Shown here: one piece after another, positions 14,544 through 28,149 of the stretch
How positions within the stretch are numbered: the stretch's first letter is position 1
How the letters are laid out: the number at the start of each line of letters is the position of its first letter
Assembly (NCBI GenBank): GCA_002943765.1
Contig: PQWQ01000005.1
Coordinates: 2,791,001-2,855,000, forward strand
DNA length: 64,000 nt
Direction of reading: 5' to 3'
Source: Psoroptes ovis
Lineage: Eukaryota; Arthropoda; Arachnida; Sarcoptiformes; Psoroptidae
Position numbers and translations under genes: made by a program
The notes under the pieces: generated by a model
The model's database searches: none
What the model was told of the DNA's origin: nothing
The model's input: the letters and a program-made list of their open reading frames with translations, nothing else

Positions 14544-14718
14544 CAAGTGATCATATTCAAACTAAATAAAAAAACTTGAAAATTGCTTAATAAATTTTAT
14601 TTGAAAAATATAAAATGAATTTTAATCTAAAATATTTGAATTTTTCCGAGTTTCATTTCGCGAACAAAAGATGGCAAAATGGGGCTTAAAATGTACTTTA
14701 TTTAAAATCCCATAATGT

Positions 14719-16695
14719 TCACACCAAATGACCATCATCAGCAATGATCGATGCGTTCTCTGTTTTATCGGCTTTTCCATCTTCAAGTTTACACAGATAG
14801 TTATAAAGACGAAGCCTTTTCGGTGTTAAAAATGGCAACAAATGTTTGTGTAAATCAAGTACTTCGTTTTTCAATATTTGAACATACAGGACATAAATCA
14901 AACGAAATGTTTGTAAATTATTAAATGATAATGATTTATAATCATCATGATCATCATGATGATCATAATCATAATTAATTTGTGATGAAAACAATAAATC
15001 TATTGCTTGATTTATTGTACGACGTATTGGTGACATTCGTTCATCATGCATTGAAAGCAATGACCAATCATATGGTTTCATATAATCAACACATTGAATG
15101 AACAGAACGATAATTTTCTTTATGATTGCATAGAATATTTTCATCGATTGATGATGATGATGATGAAGATTATTATTTTTTGAGTTATTTGACGACTGCT
15201 GTTGAATGATGGCAAGATCAGATGTCAAACATATCAGCAATCGTATCAAAAATGGTGAAACAATATTTTCCAATTGTTCAATATCATATTGGCCACAATT
15301 ATCGGCTAATAATGATAATAATTTGTTCAATATTAAATGATCATGATCATTGAAAATCATTTTGATTGCATTTTCATTCAAAAATGGTTCAAACATTTGT
15401 AAATATGCCAGTTGGTCTTGGATATTTGATAATTTCGGGAAAACAATTATGAATGTTGAACAATCCAACATTTTCAATGATCGAAAATCATACGTTTGTC
15501 CTGTTAAATAATGTCCGAAGACAGCATTAAACATCTTTGCTTGATCGCTCGAATCATTGATGACGAGCATCAATATTGACAATATCTTTTTATCTATTGA
15601 ATTCAAGTATATTTGAGATCGCATTTAAATTTTTTGGTAGATCATCAAACTCACCCAATTCATGATCGTTTCGATCCAATTTTGCTGGGTTTTCAAATAG
15701 ATCGAAGAAAAATGTACGATAAAATTTCCAAAAATATTGACCATTCATTAGTAGAAATGAACTGGCCAAAAAATGTCCAAGTTTTGAATGATTCGGAATT
15801 GAATTCACATCAATCGAATCTGAATCGATTGACCATTCAGCGGTTATGTTGAATTTTATCGATTGATCGTTGAAATCATCGAATATAATTTGTTCTGACC
15901 AACCATTGTAACCTGATATCGATGTTTCTGATAATCTAATCGAAAATATTTGTTGATCATTGTCAACCAGCACTAGATTGAAGTATATTGGATTTGGGCT
16001 AAAGTTGGCCGTAACCTTCGGGAACGAAATTTTTTAAAAATTCAAAGTTTCCGTCAAAAAAATCGTGAAAAACTTACCGGAATCGATATTTGACATTGCG
16101 AACCATCAATGAATTCTATTCGCCCGAGTAAATGGCCAAAATTTTTGTCATAGTGATGTTTCTCTATGTTGTAGCCATCGATGTAAATCAATAAATGTTT
16201 ACATTTATTATCATCATCTTCGATATCATCACATATTTGATCATCAATTGAAATATTGCCGATTTTAAATCGTAATTTTCGTTGTAAATTAAATGATGCA
16301 TTAATCGATTGAAACAACAACCAACGAGAATAGTGCGAGCGATTATGATCAATCCATTGTTTGATTGTTGAATCTTTTAAATGAATCGAATACAAATTGA
16401 TTACATGATCCATTAATATTGCAATACGTTTCGAATATTCCGAATGGCAGTCATTATTTCGAATCCATGATAGATAATAGCCATTGAACAGGGTTAAAAT
16501 GAATAATTCCCGATGAAATCGGCGAACATTTTGCCGATCATTATTAGCATCAAAGAATCCAGGATTCTTCAGCGAAACATCATGACCGATGACCGAATCT
16601 TTATCATCATTTGGTGTATCTTTGGTCATTTCATGGTCCTTACAATAGAACGAAACGATTGAATCAAATATTTTGAACGCAAATGATTTGTTCAT
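14719..16695 (-). CDS. Unrecognised 617-aa protein, three exons
   Basis: Exons on the minus strand are 16695-16078, 16015-15655 and 15593-14719; introns of 62 and 61 bp have GTAAG..AAG and GTGAG..TAG borders, phases 0 and 1, and the join is open throughout. I do not recognise the family. The N-terminal half alternates hydrophobic and polar residues in beta-like fashion (around LLGRIEFIDG and NPIYFNLVLVDND). The C-terminal 300 aa look all-helical, like HEAT/armadillo repeats (LLSLLADNCG, FLIRLLICL, LLPFLTPKRLRLYNYL), broken by an Asn/His-rich loop. There is no signal peptide or obvious membrane segment, so a cytosolic or nuclear helical scaffold is likely. The start is the first ATG after an AT-rich leader. 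Confidence 0.72.
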
Positions 16696-17183
16696 ATTAG
16701 CAATCGAGAATATTACTAAATGGATTGGTCAAATGTTGCCGCAAAACATTTTTAAAAACAATTCTAATCAAATTAATTTTGATAAATATCAAACGTGATA
16801 ACAATGTAATTATAATCAAATTATTCATTTATTATTATTTCAAGATTGACAATCGACATGATTAAAACAATTTTAAATTTGTTTCATAATAATTTCATAT
16901 ATATGTAGAATCAAATGATGATGATATAATAAATTGATGATGATCAACAAAAGAGAAAGAGAGATTCTGGCAAACTGCTACGGCTGCTGCTGCTATTGCT
17001 GCTAAATTGGGTCCAATCGCTGAATTTGAATGATGTTGCATCATTTATGTGTTCAAATTGATGATAATGATGACATGTTGGTCTGTTTGTAATAACGTTC
17101 AATCGTAAATATTTTTTTTGTTTTTGTTTTTGTTGTTTTCACCATTTATCTGATATCAAGTATATCTTAATTATTATTGTCAA
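16696..17183. other. Intergenic between two minus-strand genes
   Basis: About 490 bp of AT-rich sequence with a short GCT/GCTGCT repeat near 16980-17000. It contains the promoter side of the 617-aa gene and the 3' flank of the haemolymph-like gene. No coding exon or RNA gene is seen. Confidence 0.5.
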
Positions 17184-19287
17184 TTACAATGCTGTATACG
17201 TATTCAACAAACGTGACAATACTGAATTCGATCGAGTGTTTCCTGGTTTTGTACCTGGTGGCGGTAATATTGATGTACATTTTTTACTGGTTGGATCAAA
17301 ATCACGACAAGCAATTTCGGGTAATCGAGTACCGGCTATCGATTGTACCATATGATTCATATATTTTAGTCCTTCTTTACCGCATTTTTTTTCAACAATA
17401 TCATCATTACATTTACGCATTCGTCGTACGGCACAGCACATTTCTGATTGAACAAAATTTCAATCAAAATCAAATTAAACCAAATTAAATTTCAAAAAAA
17501 AAAAAAAAAAAAAAAATAATGAAAACAATACGATCATCATACCTGGAATACGTTTTTCAACATCATTATTGATGGCACGATCCAAAGCTGTGGTCAAATC
17601 ACGCATACAAGTACGTGCTTCTTTTTGTGCTTGATTTAAACATGTAGCATGTTTAAGATATTGTTGTCGATCTTCGGAATTTTCTTTTTCACAAAAATTT
17701 TGATACCAATTTTGTACATCACCTTGTGTGGTGATTGAACGTAAAAATTCTCGCATAGATTTTGTTGAACATCGACGAGAATAATTACCAATACAATCAT
17801 TCATTTCTTTCAATCCTTGACATTGTTTATTAATTTCGGCAACAGTTGTTGGTAAATTTTGTCCCGATGCCAATCCTGAAGCAACACATAAATCTAATTC
17901 ACGAAGATGGCAACTGTTTTGTGCATGTATTACGACACCTATTCAAGAAAAAAAAAATTTGGAAAATTTTGAAATCAAATTAAATTTAATTCAATTTAAT
18001 TAATTGATAAAATCCCCCAGAAAAAAACCTTGTCAACAACTCGATAAATTGCGATTGATGTAATCATAACAGTGATAATGTGAATTATTCATTGATTGGA
18101 GGACGCATTGATTAACAAACAAACAAAATGATTATATCAATCAATCGTGCATATACCACGTAGTGAATGTTTAAAATATTTATTCAAATACATTGATCTA
18201 ATGATCAACTTGACACACAAATGTTAACAATTCAAAGAAACAAGAAAAGAAAATTCATATTCATTTACCAAATATATCAATAAACAATGGAAATTTCAAT
18301 TCCGATCATTAAAAAGGAAAAATTTAATGGTAAACAACATTAACAACAACGACTACAATAGATAATAATGATTGTAAAATGCGTCACACACACATACACA
18401 CACACACATACACACACACACACACAAATGTTGACCTTGTTCAGTGTATTTCAATAATGATAATTACCATTAATATTATCATTAGTATAATCTTGCTATT
18501 TCCTTTAAGAAATAAGCAACAACAATAACAAGTGAAATAATGTAGAAAAAATCTTACATTTACTACATCAGACATTTTTGAAGAAGATAATCTTAATCTT
18601 GATCGCTTGTATTTGATGCGGTTAAATCTCTCCATATCCACTTTTGCCTATTGAAACATATTGAATTAAAAAATGATTCAAATATTTCATATATTTCAAA
18701 CGTATTGACCTTGTCATCGCTGTCTAGCAATGGACTAGTAACAATGTTTTGATATGTAAAGCATCCAAGACATTGCTGCTGCTGACCTCAATGAATGAAT
18801 AAAACTGATAATAGGTCATCATCATAAAAGGACAAGGGAATTCAGAGTGAATGAAAGAAAAATGACCAAGGAAAAGTCAAATACAAACACACATCATCAT
18901 CAACAACATCAGCATCCAAACGTCTTTGACAAATAATGATCAACTTGTCAATTGGACCACTTGTCAAAAGTTTTCTCTGCTTTTTGTTTGGTTGGTCGAT
19001 CAACCTACTTTCTACCGATTGTCAAATTTGTTAATTGAAAAATGAAAGCGAAATAGCGCTGGGTGCAAAATCATCGAGAAAATCAACCCGAAAAAAAAAA
19101 TAGAAACCTGCTTTCATTTGGCTGCGCAAGTTTTGAATAAATGCCTATTCAAACCAAACAAATTACAGGTAAAATTCAAGCTAGGGAAGCAAAATTCAAA
19201 AGGTTTCGGGTAAAAAATTTGAATTAATTATTGAAAAACCTTACCGAACGCCAAAACGGCCACACCAATGATGATGAATTTAATCAT
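17184..19287 (-). CDS. Secreted DUF1397 / 27 kDa haemolymph-glycoprotein-like protein
   Basis: Exons 19287-19245, 17938-17543 and 17443-17184 give 232 aa. The first 43-nt exon encodes a hydrophobic signal peptide (MIKFIIIGVAVLAF), completed across a 1306-bp phase-1 intron. The mature part is helical and Cys-rich: C-x6-C, then NKQC, NDC, RRC, NFC, ATC and RTC, and after a 99-bp phase-1 intron CC-x7-C-x8-C-x24-C-x9-C. This fits the arthropod secreted family DUF1397, typified by the 27 kDa haemolymph glycoprotein; its biochemical role is unknown. There is no C-terminal anchor, so the product is probably soluble and extracellular. The gene at 31.2-34.7 kb is a paralogue with the same cysteine order. 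Assignment to the family is from memory of its pattern. Confidence 0.82.
17488..17515. repeat. Poly-A tract in intron 2 of the haemolymph-like gene
   Basis: A run of about 27 consecutive A on the plus strand lies just inside the intron between the second and third exons; on the coding strand it is poly-T. Confidence 0.9.
18384..18427. repeat. (CA)n microsatellite
   Basis: About 44 bp of CACACA with a few CATA interruptions, inside the long first intron of the haemolymph-like gene. Confidence 0.95.
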
Positions 19288-22200
19288 TTTGTTTTTTGTA
19301 TTTCAAATTTGATGATCTGAAGATCTGGACGGAATTTTCTTAAATATCAAAAAATGATGATGGACACTGGCCACACAAAAATTGATTGAGTGAAAATGTC
19401 AGAAAATATCAGATAATAAACTAATCAAAAACGACTTGAAAAGGCTTCAAAAAGTATATGTGGTATGGTATGGTGGTGATCACTCTTGAAATACAAGTTG
19501 TATATGGCAAAAAAGACTGAAACAAATTGAAGAAATTGTGACTCGATTGCATTTATGAGTGAAATATGAGAGAAAATCCACTTTCACTTTTTATTATTCA
19601 TTTGAATGTAATGAATGAATGTACCATTAGCTTCAAGAAATCAAGATAAATCGAAGAAAACTTGAGAAGAAAACATCCCCGAAACTCCATTAGCCAAGAG
19701 CCTGGCAACAGGCAAAGAAATCAATGAAAATTGAAGAGAAACTAGAGATATATGGAGATAGAGAGACAAAGGTAAGGCTAATATACCTGAAATCTTAATG
19801 ATTTATGAGGATATTTTTTGCTTAAAATAAGAGAAACTTCAATTGTTGTTGTTGTCAATGGATGTCAAATACATACGAAAAGCTTATCTCTGTGAAAAAT
19901 TTCAATAATTGATGCTTTACCTGTTGATTGCTTTAGCTTTGTTGTTGTTGTTTATTCATATACGAATCGCTTGTTTACTTTGTTTATTATTTTTTCCATT
20001 ATTTCAAATGTTTGACGTCACCAAAAAAACACTGATAATTGAAAACGAAAATGAAAATGAAATCTCATTATTATTATCTAGGTATTCATTTCATTAAATT
20101 TACCAAAGTAAACAAGAAAACTAATCAAAATTTCAGACAATTTTAAACCAATGACAAATAAGAATAAGATAAATAAAACAGGCTAACAACCGATCATTCT
20201 TCGGAATCGTTTAGCTTGTTGTCATTCGTATTAATAATATGCATATGCAAAGCTCCAGAATCTTTGAATGTCTTCAATGCTTTCAATGCTTTGAATCTTT
20301 CAAAATTCAAATAGCTTCGAATGTCTGAAGCGTTCTCAAGCTTTGAATATCCATCCATCAAGCCTTTTGAGCTTCAAAGCTCTGAATAAATACACCAATG
20401 ACATCAATCGTGATCAGCATTGATCTTACCATTGATTGTTTGGTGGATATTCAGTGCTGTTGGTTACCAACGAATTTCACTTTCATTTCACTTTACCCAT
20501 TCACACATACACAACAAAAAAAACCAATGTCAAATCATAAATTTCTTCTTCTTTCTTATGTTGATGATGATGTTATCATATCAAGATTGATCGATTAATT
20601 GTTTTTTTTTATATATTTCGCTTTCATTTCATTTCAAATAAGCCAAAAAACGAGTTTTATTTATTTTATTTAATTTTCGAAAAATACGAATTGAAATTCA
20701 AAATTTAAACAAAAAATTTTTTCAAAAAGAAATCTTCTCAAACATTGTTAAGGTCACGGTTTATGCAAGTATTGATAAATGATATTTATATGTGCGTGTG
20801 TTTGTGTGTGAAGATTTATTTATTGTTTACGAATTGCAAAAATAAATGAAAAAAAAATTTTAAAATTTTTCGAAAATAAAATAAACAATTTAAATGAATT
20901 GAATTGAATGAATAAATTTATCCTCGAATCATTATTATTTTATGATCATTCGTATCTTAATGCATTGAATGCATGTGATGCATGCATGTAATTCAGTCAA
21001 AGCCATTAAGTTAATGCAATAGAATGACAATACAATGATTGCAGAGATTATTTATTCAAATTACAATGATTTGAGATTGATTTTGATCGATTGATTATCA
21101 ATGAATGATTACCGATGAATGAATTATCTGCCATCGAATCATTCGATGCACCAAAAATCAATCAATCAATTAATCGATTGTTTAATTTGATTAGATTTAA
21201 TATTTGATTGATATTTGTAAATTTTGCAATCATTCAATCAAAGATTGATCGAATAAGACAATAGGAAAATAATTGAAAAATGAAAACATAATTACAAGTT
21301 ATGATCAAATAGGATTTACGAGTAAATCACACAAAACAGGTTAAGACCTCTTTGAAATTTCAACGACAATCAACGAACGATTCTTATGCTATCTTAAACA
21401 AGATAATTTGCCATTGCCTGTGATCGGAGTTTGTTAATCTTTCGATTGATAATCGATCAATTATCGTTCAATGGCCATTGATTGAATCCTGGAATACGCT
21501 GTATTTATCTATTAATCAATTATTTAAACCCTTAACATTTCTGTTTGACAATAGTTCGCCGCATATTCATTGAAATATCGGTAGTTGTAGTGGGCCACTG
21601 TTTGTTTATTTCGAAGAATTGAACAGTAAATCATGCACTTAATCATTGAATGATAATGATGGAAGAATGCGGCCACCTCCATTACCACCGGCAACAACAA
21701 CAACACCCACCACATCCACAACAGTGTAAACACATAAACCACATTCACATTACCAAGTCTAACCGAAATCCCAATTAATGTTTATCCGAATATTTTCGAT
21801 GTCATAATAATAATGATTCTATTAATAATAATTCATTTTATATTCAATCATTCGAAAGATGCTAAGACACATTTCGTTCATTTCTTGTGTGGTTACAGAT
21901 TCAAACGCTGAATGTATATCGCAGCATCTCTTCATCATACATACATCGGTCTATATTTAGTAGGTTTAGTAGGGCTATACACTCGCACACACACACACAC
22001 ATTCAATTCAATTTGATCATGGTGACAAAATGTTTCCATTTCCGTTCATAATCATTATTTGTGATATATGATTAACGATTCAAATATTAACGATCGTATG
22101 GAAGACTGATGATGATCATGATAGAAACACTGGTCCGTACCACTATTTCGGATTATCCGAAATTCAATGAATTTATTTTCAGTAATTCCAGTGTGATATA

Positions 22201-23323
22201 TGAATGTTACTACTTGCTGATGATGGTTAATGCCGCTGCCGTTCAGTAGCTTAGCGGCGTAATGAACAGTTCGTAAATAGCTTCGGCGAAAATGCAAATG
22301 GAAAATATTTGAAATATTTCATTCGTAAAAATATATCCGGATATTTACGCGTGTGTGTGCTGTTTGTTGATGCTGGTGGTGTGGTATTGATGTTGGTGGT
22401 GGTGATGGTGGCGGCGGCGGTGCTATTGCGGCTGCTGTCGTTGCCGTCTTAGACTTCGACATCATTATTGCTTTGATTTCATTCAAAATCTTGACGCGTT
22501 CGTCGGAGCATTCATAGTATTTTGAATGTTTGTTCGGTGTTGAAATTCGTTTGTTTATATTCGTTGGTATTAATTTTTGGTTCATGGTGTTTATGTGTGT
22601 TTTGCAATAATTTCATTGAATTATTTTAAATAAATTCATATCAATTAATTAATCAATTGTTTATTGATTGATTGCATTGATTAGTGATTAAATTGATTTA
22701 TAATACAGTGATTCATCGCTACAAGTGTTGATTTGTGACAAATTTTTGTTGAAAAAATTCATTAATTCATCTATTTATTCATTTTTACATTATTCATATT
22801 AATTTGCGACTAGCTTAATCATTTCTACATTTGGGTAAGTTTCATTTGGATGAAATTTTTCACATTTTTGATATTCAAAATACAAATGATATCGAATCGT
22901 TTCCGACGCATTGATCATATATTACATCGAACAATCGAATCGAATAAGACAATGAATGAGGAATGTTTAAAATTCTTTGGTACTCTGTCAATGATAAATC
23001 ATAAATTTACTCGATTCCCAAAAGGCACGAATCAACAATTTATACAATTTTAAATACATAAATAAATTATCATTGTTTACCATCCATTCAATCAATCAAT
23101 CAATAAGCTCAAATTAGTCAGTCAGTATTTTACATATTTAAAATATTTGCACACAAACAATTCAAAAAAATGCTGATCATTTGGAAAAATTGGGATTTAA
23201 TGATTCCTATTCTTTAATTTGCTTATCATAAATTCTCCATGAATTTTAAAACAATTCAATTTTAAATCAATTGAATTCGATTGTATTTGAATTATTTAAA
23301 ATTTTAAATTGACATAATTCATA

Positions 23324-23404
23324 TTAGGCTGTCCCATAAGTTCTTGCCGATTTTCTCATTAATTTCCTACGATATAATCGGCAAAAACTTTTCGGACAAC
23401 CTAA
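23324..23404. mobile_element. Mariner-type MITE (TTAGGYTGTCC ends)
   Basis: An 81-bp element has inverted ends TTAGGCTGTCCCATAAGTTC and its near reverse complement, flanked on both sides by TA, the mariner target-site duplication. The spacer is about 20 bp and cannot encode a transposase. Confidence 0.85.
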
Positions 23405-23795
23405 TACAATCCTTTGATTACTTAGATTCAATTTGAGAAAATTACAAAGAAGAACAATCGTAATCTGTTGGCCAATATTTTAAATTTAAAAACTTTTAAA
23501 AAATCATTAATCATTTGCGAATTATTTTTCTTTGATAACTTTCTTCAAAAAAATTTACGATCATTGAGTGTGTGAATCAAATTAAAAACATAATCAAATG
23601 TTCAAATGTTTCAATGTCACTTCAGATTGAAATATACATTCAAAAATATGAATATGATACCGATATGATATGGATGAATGCGGCAAATGTATATGACAAA
23701 TAATTTATATTTTTACAATTTTTTGAATGAATATTTTTTTTTTTTTTTTTTTGAATGAATGAATTTTCAAACCAAATTTGAATGAATTATGATTA

Positions 23796-23875
23796 TTGGG
23801 TTGTCCCATAAGTTCTTGCCGGTTATATCGTATAAAATTATTGGAAAATCGGCAAGAACTTATGGGACAACCTAA
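23796..23875. mobile_element. Mariner-type MITE (TTGGGTTGTCC ends)
   Basis: An 80-bp element with inverted ends (GGTTGTCCCATAAGTTCTTG), flanked by TA on both sides. It is the same family as the copy 400 bp to the left and the copies at 29.5 and 54.6 kb, and has the best-conserved arms of the four. Confidence 0.88.
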
Positions 23876-24574
23876 TATAATTACGGAGAATTTTCTTTTT
23901 TTCTTTTGAAAAAAAACGTATTGAATTACAATATTGCATCTGCATGCATAGATATGCATGAATATATTAATAATTTGATTTTTTTAAATAATAAATACAA
24001 GTTCACAAGTTCATAATCATTATTATTTATAAAGAACATTCATTATTATTATTATTATTAATATCATTGAATTTAGAGATAATGAATGAATTTATTCGTG
24101 AATGAAATTCAAGTAAAACTCTTGTTTTAAATAATAATTATAAAATCATAATTAATAACCTTATGATTATCTTTGAACAAGATCATTTCGAGATGATCTA
24201 TGATCATAAGAGCATCAAATGATCATCAGAGCATCAGACGATCATCGATAATCAATTTTGCAGCTGCATTTGGATTGATTGTGACCAATGATCTAATCGA
24301 ATGATAGATCAACTAATATTCAAAGTTTACGAATATTCATGCATTCATTAGATCATAATTATCGTACATGAATAATGATACATCATATATATTCAATGAT
24401 CGTATCGAATGAATGATTTTTGATTAAATTTGGAAAAATACAAAAAATAAAAGAAATATTCGGGAATAATGCCAGAATTGCAGCAATTTTATTATGGTGC
24501 TCAGAATATCTTCGAATAATAACAACAACAACATTCTCCAGTCATTCAGTCATTCATTCATTCATTCAATCAGT

Positions 24575-24599
24575 CAGTTAGTTAGTTAGTTAGTTAGTA
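24575..24599. repeat. (AGTT)n microsatellite
   Basis: A short AGTT tandem run follows a CATT/ATTC tandem run at about 24540-24570. Confidence 0.8.
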
Positions 24600-24976
24600 A
24601 ACTATAGTTATCATCAATCCATGGCCAAATTTTGAATTTCGAAAAAATTTCTTCGAATGGCAAGTCATAATAATAATAAAATAATTTATTTCCATTGAAC
24701 GAGAAATCATTGCTTACTTACACACAAACGCAAACACAGTCGTAATTCAACGCGACAAGTGTTTCTAAACCAAAGTGTCATGGTAAAAAAAAATTTGTCG
24801 CAAAATTTTTGTCCGAAAAAAAAAATTCTTCAGACAACCGATCGTGTTTGAGAATCGCTCGGTCATTAACGTTTTGTTTTATATTGTGTGTACCACATAT
24901 CATATATATTTTGTCAATGGTAATATATTTCAATGTTTGCCAGCATTGTAATGTGCGGGTAAATGAAATAAATAAC

Positions 24977-24999
24977 GAAGAGAGAGAGAGAGAGAGAGT
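24977..24999. repeat. (GA)n microsatellite
   Basis: About 23 bp of uninterrupted GA repeats, roughly 0.8 kb upstream of the troponin I start codon. Confidence 0.9.
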
Positions 25000-25826
25000 G
25001 AAATTGAATGTGAAAAAATGTCACATTTATTTATTTATTCAAAAATAAATAAAACAAAACACAAAAACACATGAATAGCAATGAACAAATAATTATTTTT
25101 ATTCAATTATTTACCGCAATCCAACCAAAGTGAACGCAAAATATCATATTTTTATATACAAAAACAAACAAATATTTTAAAATTTGAAATCAAAGAAATC
25201 AAAGTCAAAGAAGAAGAAAATTTTCAACAAAACAAAACAAATAAGCAAACAAAAAATAAACGAATCGCAAATACGTGGTAATTTCGCATTGAATTCACAA
25301 ATCGCAAAAGTTGCATCGCGTAACAGCATTCGCTTGTTATCCATAAATTGATAGAAATTCAGTGTGTGTGATATTTTGTTATTTATGGATGTACCAAATG
25401 TTGCTTTGATTTTTGGTTTAAAAAAAGAAGAATGAAAGAAATATTGACCTAGATATTATTTGTTTTTGAATGATAAGAAAAGAATAATTAATTATAATTA
25501 CAATTATAATTATTACATTACACATTAGACAGCCATTAGATTTCTATCTTTGAAATTCTATTTTTAATACGTTAATTATATTTGTATTATATATTTACAA
25601 TTATTTCTTTCAATTGTTTTGATGTTTTCAATGCAAATAATAATATGATTCATTATTATTGAAATTCAAAAATATATTCAAAAGATTTTAATAATTTAAA
25701 ATAATTATTTAATTAAAACAATCAATAACGCTGAATTTGTTTTCGTTTCAAATAATTAATCAATTTTTTCATCTACGATATTATATCAAAAGATTTCCAT
25801 AACTTTGATCATCGATAATCAACAAA

Positions 25827-27344
25827 ATGGCCAATCTAACCGAGGTATGTATTTCGATTTATTACTTGTAGAATATTGAAAATTTTTTCTGTGTTTAAAT
25901 CTGTGTCTGTATCCGAATTCTGGATGATGATATTTCCTATTCTTAATTCCCTTAAATCCTTATATATTTCCATTAATCTTTTTCTATTTTGTTTCCTTAA
26001 TGCATAATCTTTGTCTCATATCTTTGATTAAATGAATTTGATTGACATTTGAATCCTTTCCAACCAACCATTCCATTCCATTGTATTTTACCTATTCCAA
26101 AGTCTGCTAATACTAATAAATATGATCCTATCGCTGAACGTAAACGTCGTGAACAAATTGAAGCACGTAAACGTTTATCCGAAGTATTGTATCGTATACC
26201 AATCATTCAAAAATTGATTTATTCTGCTTTTATTAATCATTTATTTAATTAATCGTCAAAATGCTTCGAAATCAATTCAATAAATCAGAAAATTAAAATC
26301 AATATTCATTCTTCAACAGGAAGAACGACGAAAAGCCGAAGAGAAAGAACGTAAAAAAGCCGAAGTACGTGCACGTCTTGAAGAAGCGGCACGTGCTAAA
26401 AAAGGCAAAAAAGGTTTTATGACACCTGAACGTAAACGTAAATTACGTGTATGTATTTGAATGCTTTGTATTTATGAATTTATAGTAATAATTGAAAATA
26501 TACATCGTAGACATTATTGCGTCAAAATGCAGCCGAAGCTGTTAAACGTGAACAAGAACGACGTGCAGCTGAACGTCGTGAAATGTTATCGAAACGTTGT
26601 GGACAACCAAAACCATTGGAAGGTTTAAATGCAGGTAAAGAATGAATGCTTGAATGGATTTAAATGAATTAATCAATGAATGAATGATTGATAAATGTTT
26701 GATCTAAATTCAAATGTCAATTTAGATGCATTGAAAAAAATATGTCAAGAATATCATGATCGTATTAAACAATTGGAAGATAGTAAATATGATTTAGAAT
26801 ATGAAGTTAGATCAAAAGATTATATGATTAATGAATTACAGATGCAAGTAAATGATATGCGTGGTAAATTGTAAGTGAAATTTGATTTGATTAAAATTCA
26901 TATTGATAATATTTCGATAATGATTGTTTCAATTTTCATTTTTTGTTTCACACGAATCTTCATATAAATAGCCTTAAACCAGCATTGAAAAAAGTATCCA
27001 AATATGATCAAAAGTAAGTTAAATTCAGATCTGAAAACTTGACATAATTGAAATCTTAATTCAATCATTTATTAGATTGGAAAAAATGGCCAAAGTTGCC
27101 GCAAAAGCTGATCAAGATTTCCGACAAAATTTGAAACGTGTACAATCAACTAAATTCACTGTTGAAGATGAAAAAGATGTATGTCTTTGATTTTGATGAC
27201 TGCGCAATATGGCTTAATTTTAATTAATCTTTCTCTTACCCTTTCCCTAAACCTTTGAAAAAATACGAAAACTCACAGACCAAAGATCAACCGGATTGGG
27301 CAAAGAAAGGTGGACATAAATTGGAGGTGGAAGAAACTGAATAA
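25827..27344 (+). CDS. TnI: Troponin I, eight exons
   Basis: Exons 25827-25844, 26103-26183, 26320-26448, 26511-26634, 26726-26870, 26972-27013, 27076-27178 and 27279-27344 join in frame to 235 aa. Troponin I is the inhibitory subunit of the troponin complex on muscle thin filaments; it binds actin-tropomyosin and troponin C. Visible family marks are a charged EAR/EER/KAE-rich N-terminal helix, the conserved KKGFMTPERKRKLR block ending at residue 76, the AERREMLSKRCG helix of the troponin-T-binding arm, and the inhibitory segment VNDMRGKFLKPALKKVSKYD followed by a basic C-terminus ending in VEEETE. The first coding exon holds only six codons (MANLTE). Arthropod TnI genes often have alternative exons; I see one version of each here but cannot exclude others in the short introns. 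Drosophila homologue: wings up A. Confidence 0.95.
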
Positions 27345-27786
27345 AAAATTGAAATTAAAAGGATTGCGATTCTACTAAATCATCATAATTTTTTTCTACG
27401 ATCAATCAATTCAAATGAAATGAATTTAATTAAATAAATATTCAAAATTTATATTAAATTATTTATATTTTGTCGATTATTATTATTATTGATTATCATC
27501 ATTGATTTATATTATTTATACATGATCACTCAACTAATCAATCATTAATTTTATCAAATTGTTTGTTACAACTGATTATATGATCATGAATACAATATAA
27601 TATAAATTTGAACATGAAACATGGCAAAACATCATCGTAAATCGCTGATTCAAATCTACACGCATAAACACAGACACAGCCACATTTTAATACATGAATA
27701 ATAAAATGAACACATGCATATTTATATGTGAAAATTTGTTTTGAAATTTTAAATTAAAACTTATTCAAAAAAATTTCCATTCATAA
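27345..27786. other. Convergent intergenic spacer
   Basis: About 440 bp of AT-rich 3' flank shared by troponin I (plus strand) and the 120-aa gene (minus strand). It includes ATT/TTA repeats; no gene is seen. Confidence 0.5.
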
Positions 27787-28149
27787 TTAACTCAAACTAA
27801 TCAATGTGTGCATTCGACGCCAAATTTTCGATTGACTCGGTTGTTGCCGTTGTTTATTTGATGATGATGACCATGGTATACGATGGCTTTTCGAACGTTT
27901 TTTATCATAAAATGATTTGATTGGATTCGGTACGATAGGCGGTATTGATGGTGGTGGTGCTGGTGACCGTGCCATACCGCTAACCATTACTGTCATCAGA
28001 CATTTTCGGCAAAGGATACGATTTTTAATTATCCATGATTCAGCCGGTGTAATTTGTGGTTCATGTGTTTTTGGACCGGCGATTTGTACGGATAAATTCG
28101 GTACACGAGCGGCGTTTTCGGATGGTTTTTTCTTCGAATCGGTGCTCAT
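27787..28149 (-). CDS. Hypothetical 120-aa protein
   Basis: An intronless minus-strand frame from ATG at 28149. The N-terminal half looks folded (SVQIAGPKTHEPQITPAESW, with a CRKC pair near residues 48-51). A Pro-rich stretch (PAPPPSIPPIVP) at about 66-77 and a basic Ser/Gln/Arg-rich tail follow. There is no signal peptide. I do not recognise it. In its favour are balanced, gene-like codon use compared with the flanks and a clean ATG. Against it, a similarly long open frame lies antisense at 27917-28165. It could be a small nuclear or RNA-associated protein, but that is a guess. Confidence 0.5.
   Translation of the reverse strand: MSTDSKKKPSENAARVPNLSVQIAGPKTHEPQITPAESWIIKNRILCRKCLMTVMVSGMARSPAPPPSIPPIVPNPIKSFYDKKRSKSHRIPWSSSSNKQRQQPSQSKIWRRMHTLISLS

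Larger units (their letters stand above)
19288..25826. other. Gene-poor AT-rich region
   Basis: About 6.5 kb between the divergent haemolymph-like gene and troponin I. I find two mariner-type MITEs (23324-23404 and 23796-23875), microsatellites, poly-A/T tracts, and a stretch of unusually balanced composition at about 21900-22600 with two minus-strand open frames (see findings). The last kilobase presumably holds the troponin I promoter and 5' untranslated exons, which I cannot delimit. No tRNA or rRNA gene is apparent. Confidence 0.55.
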
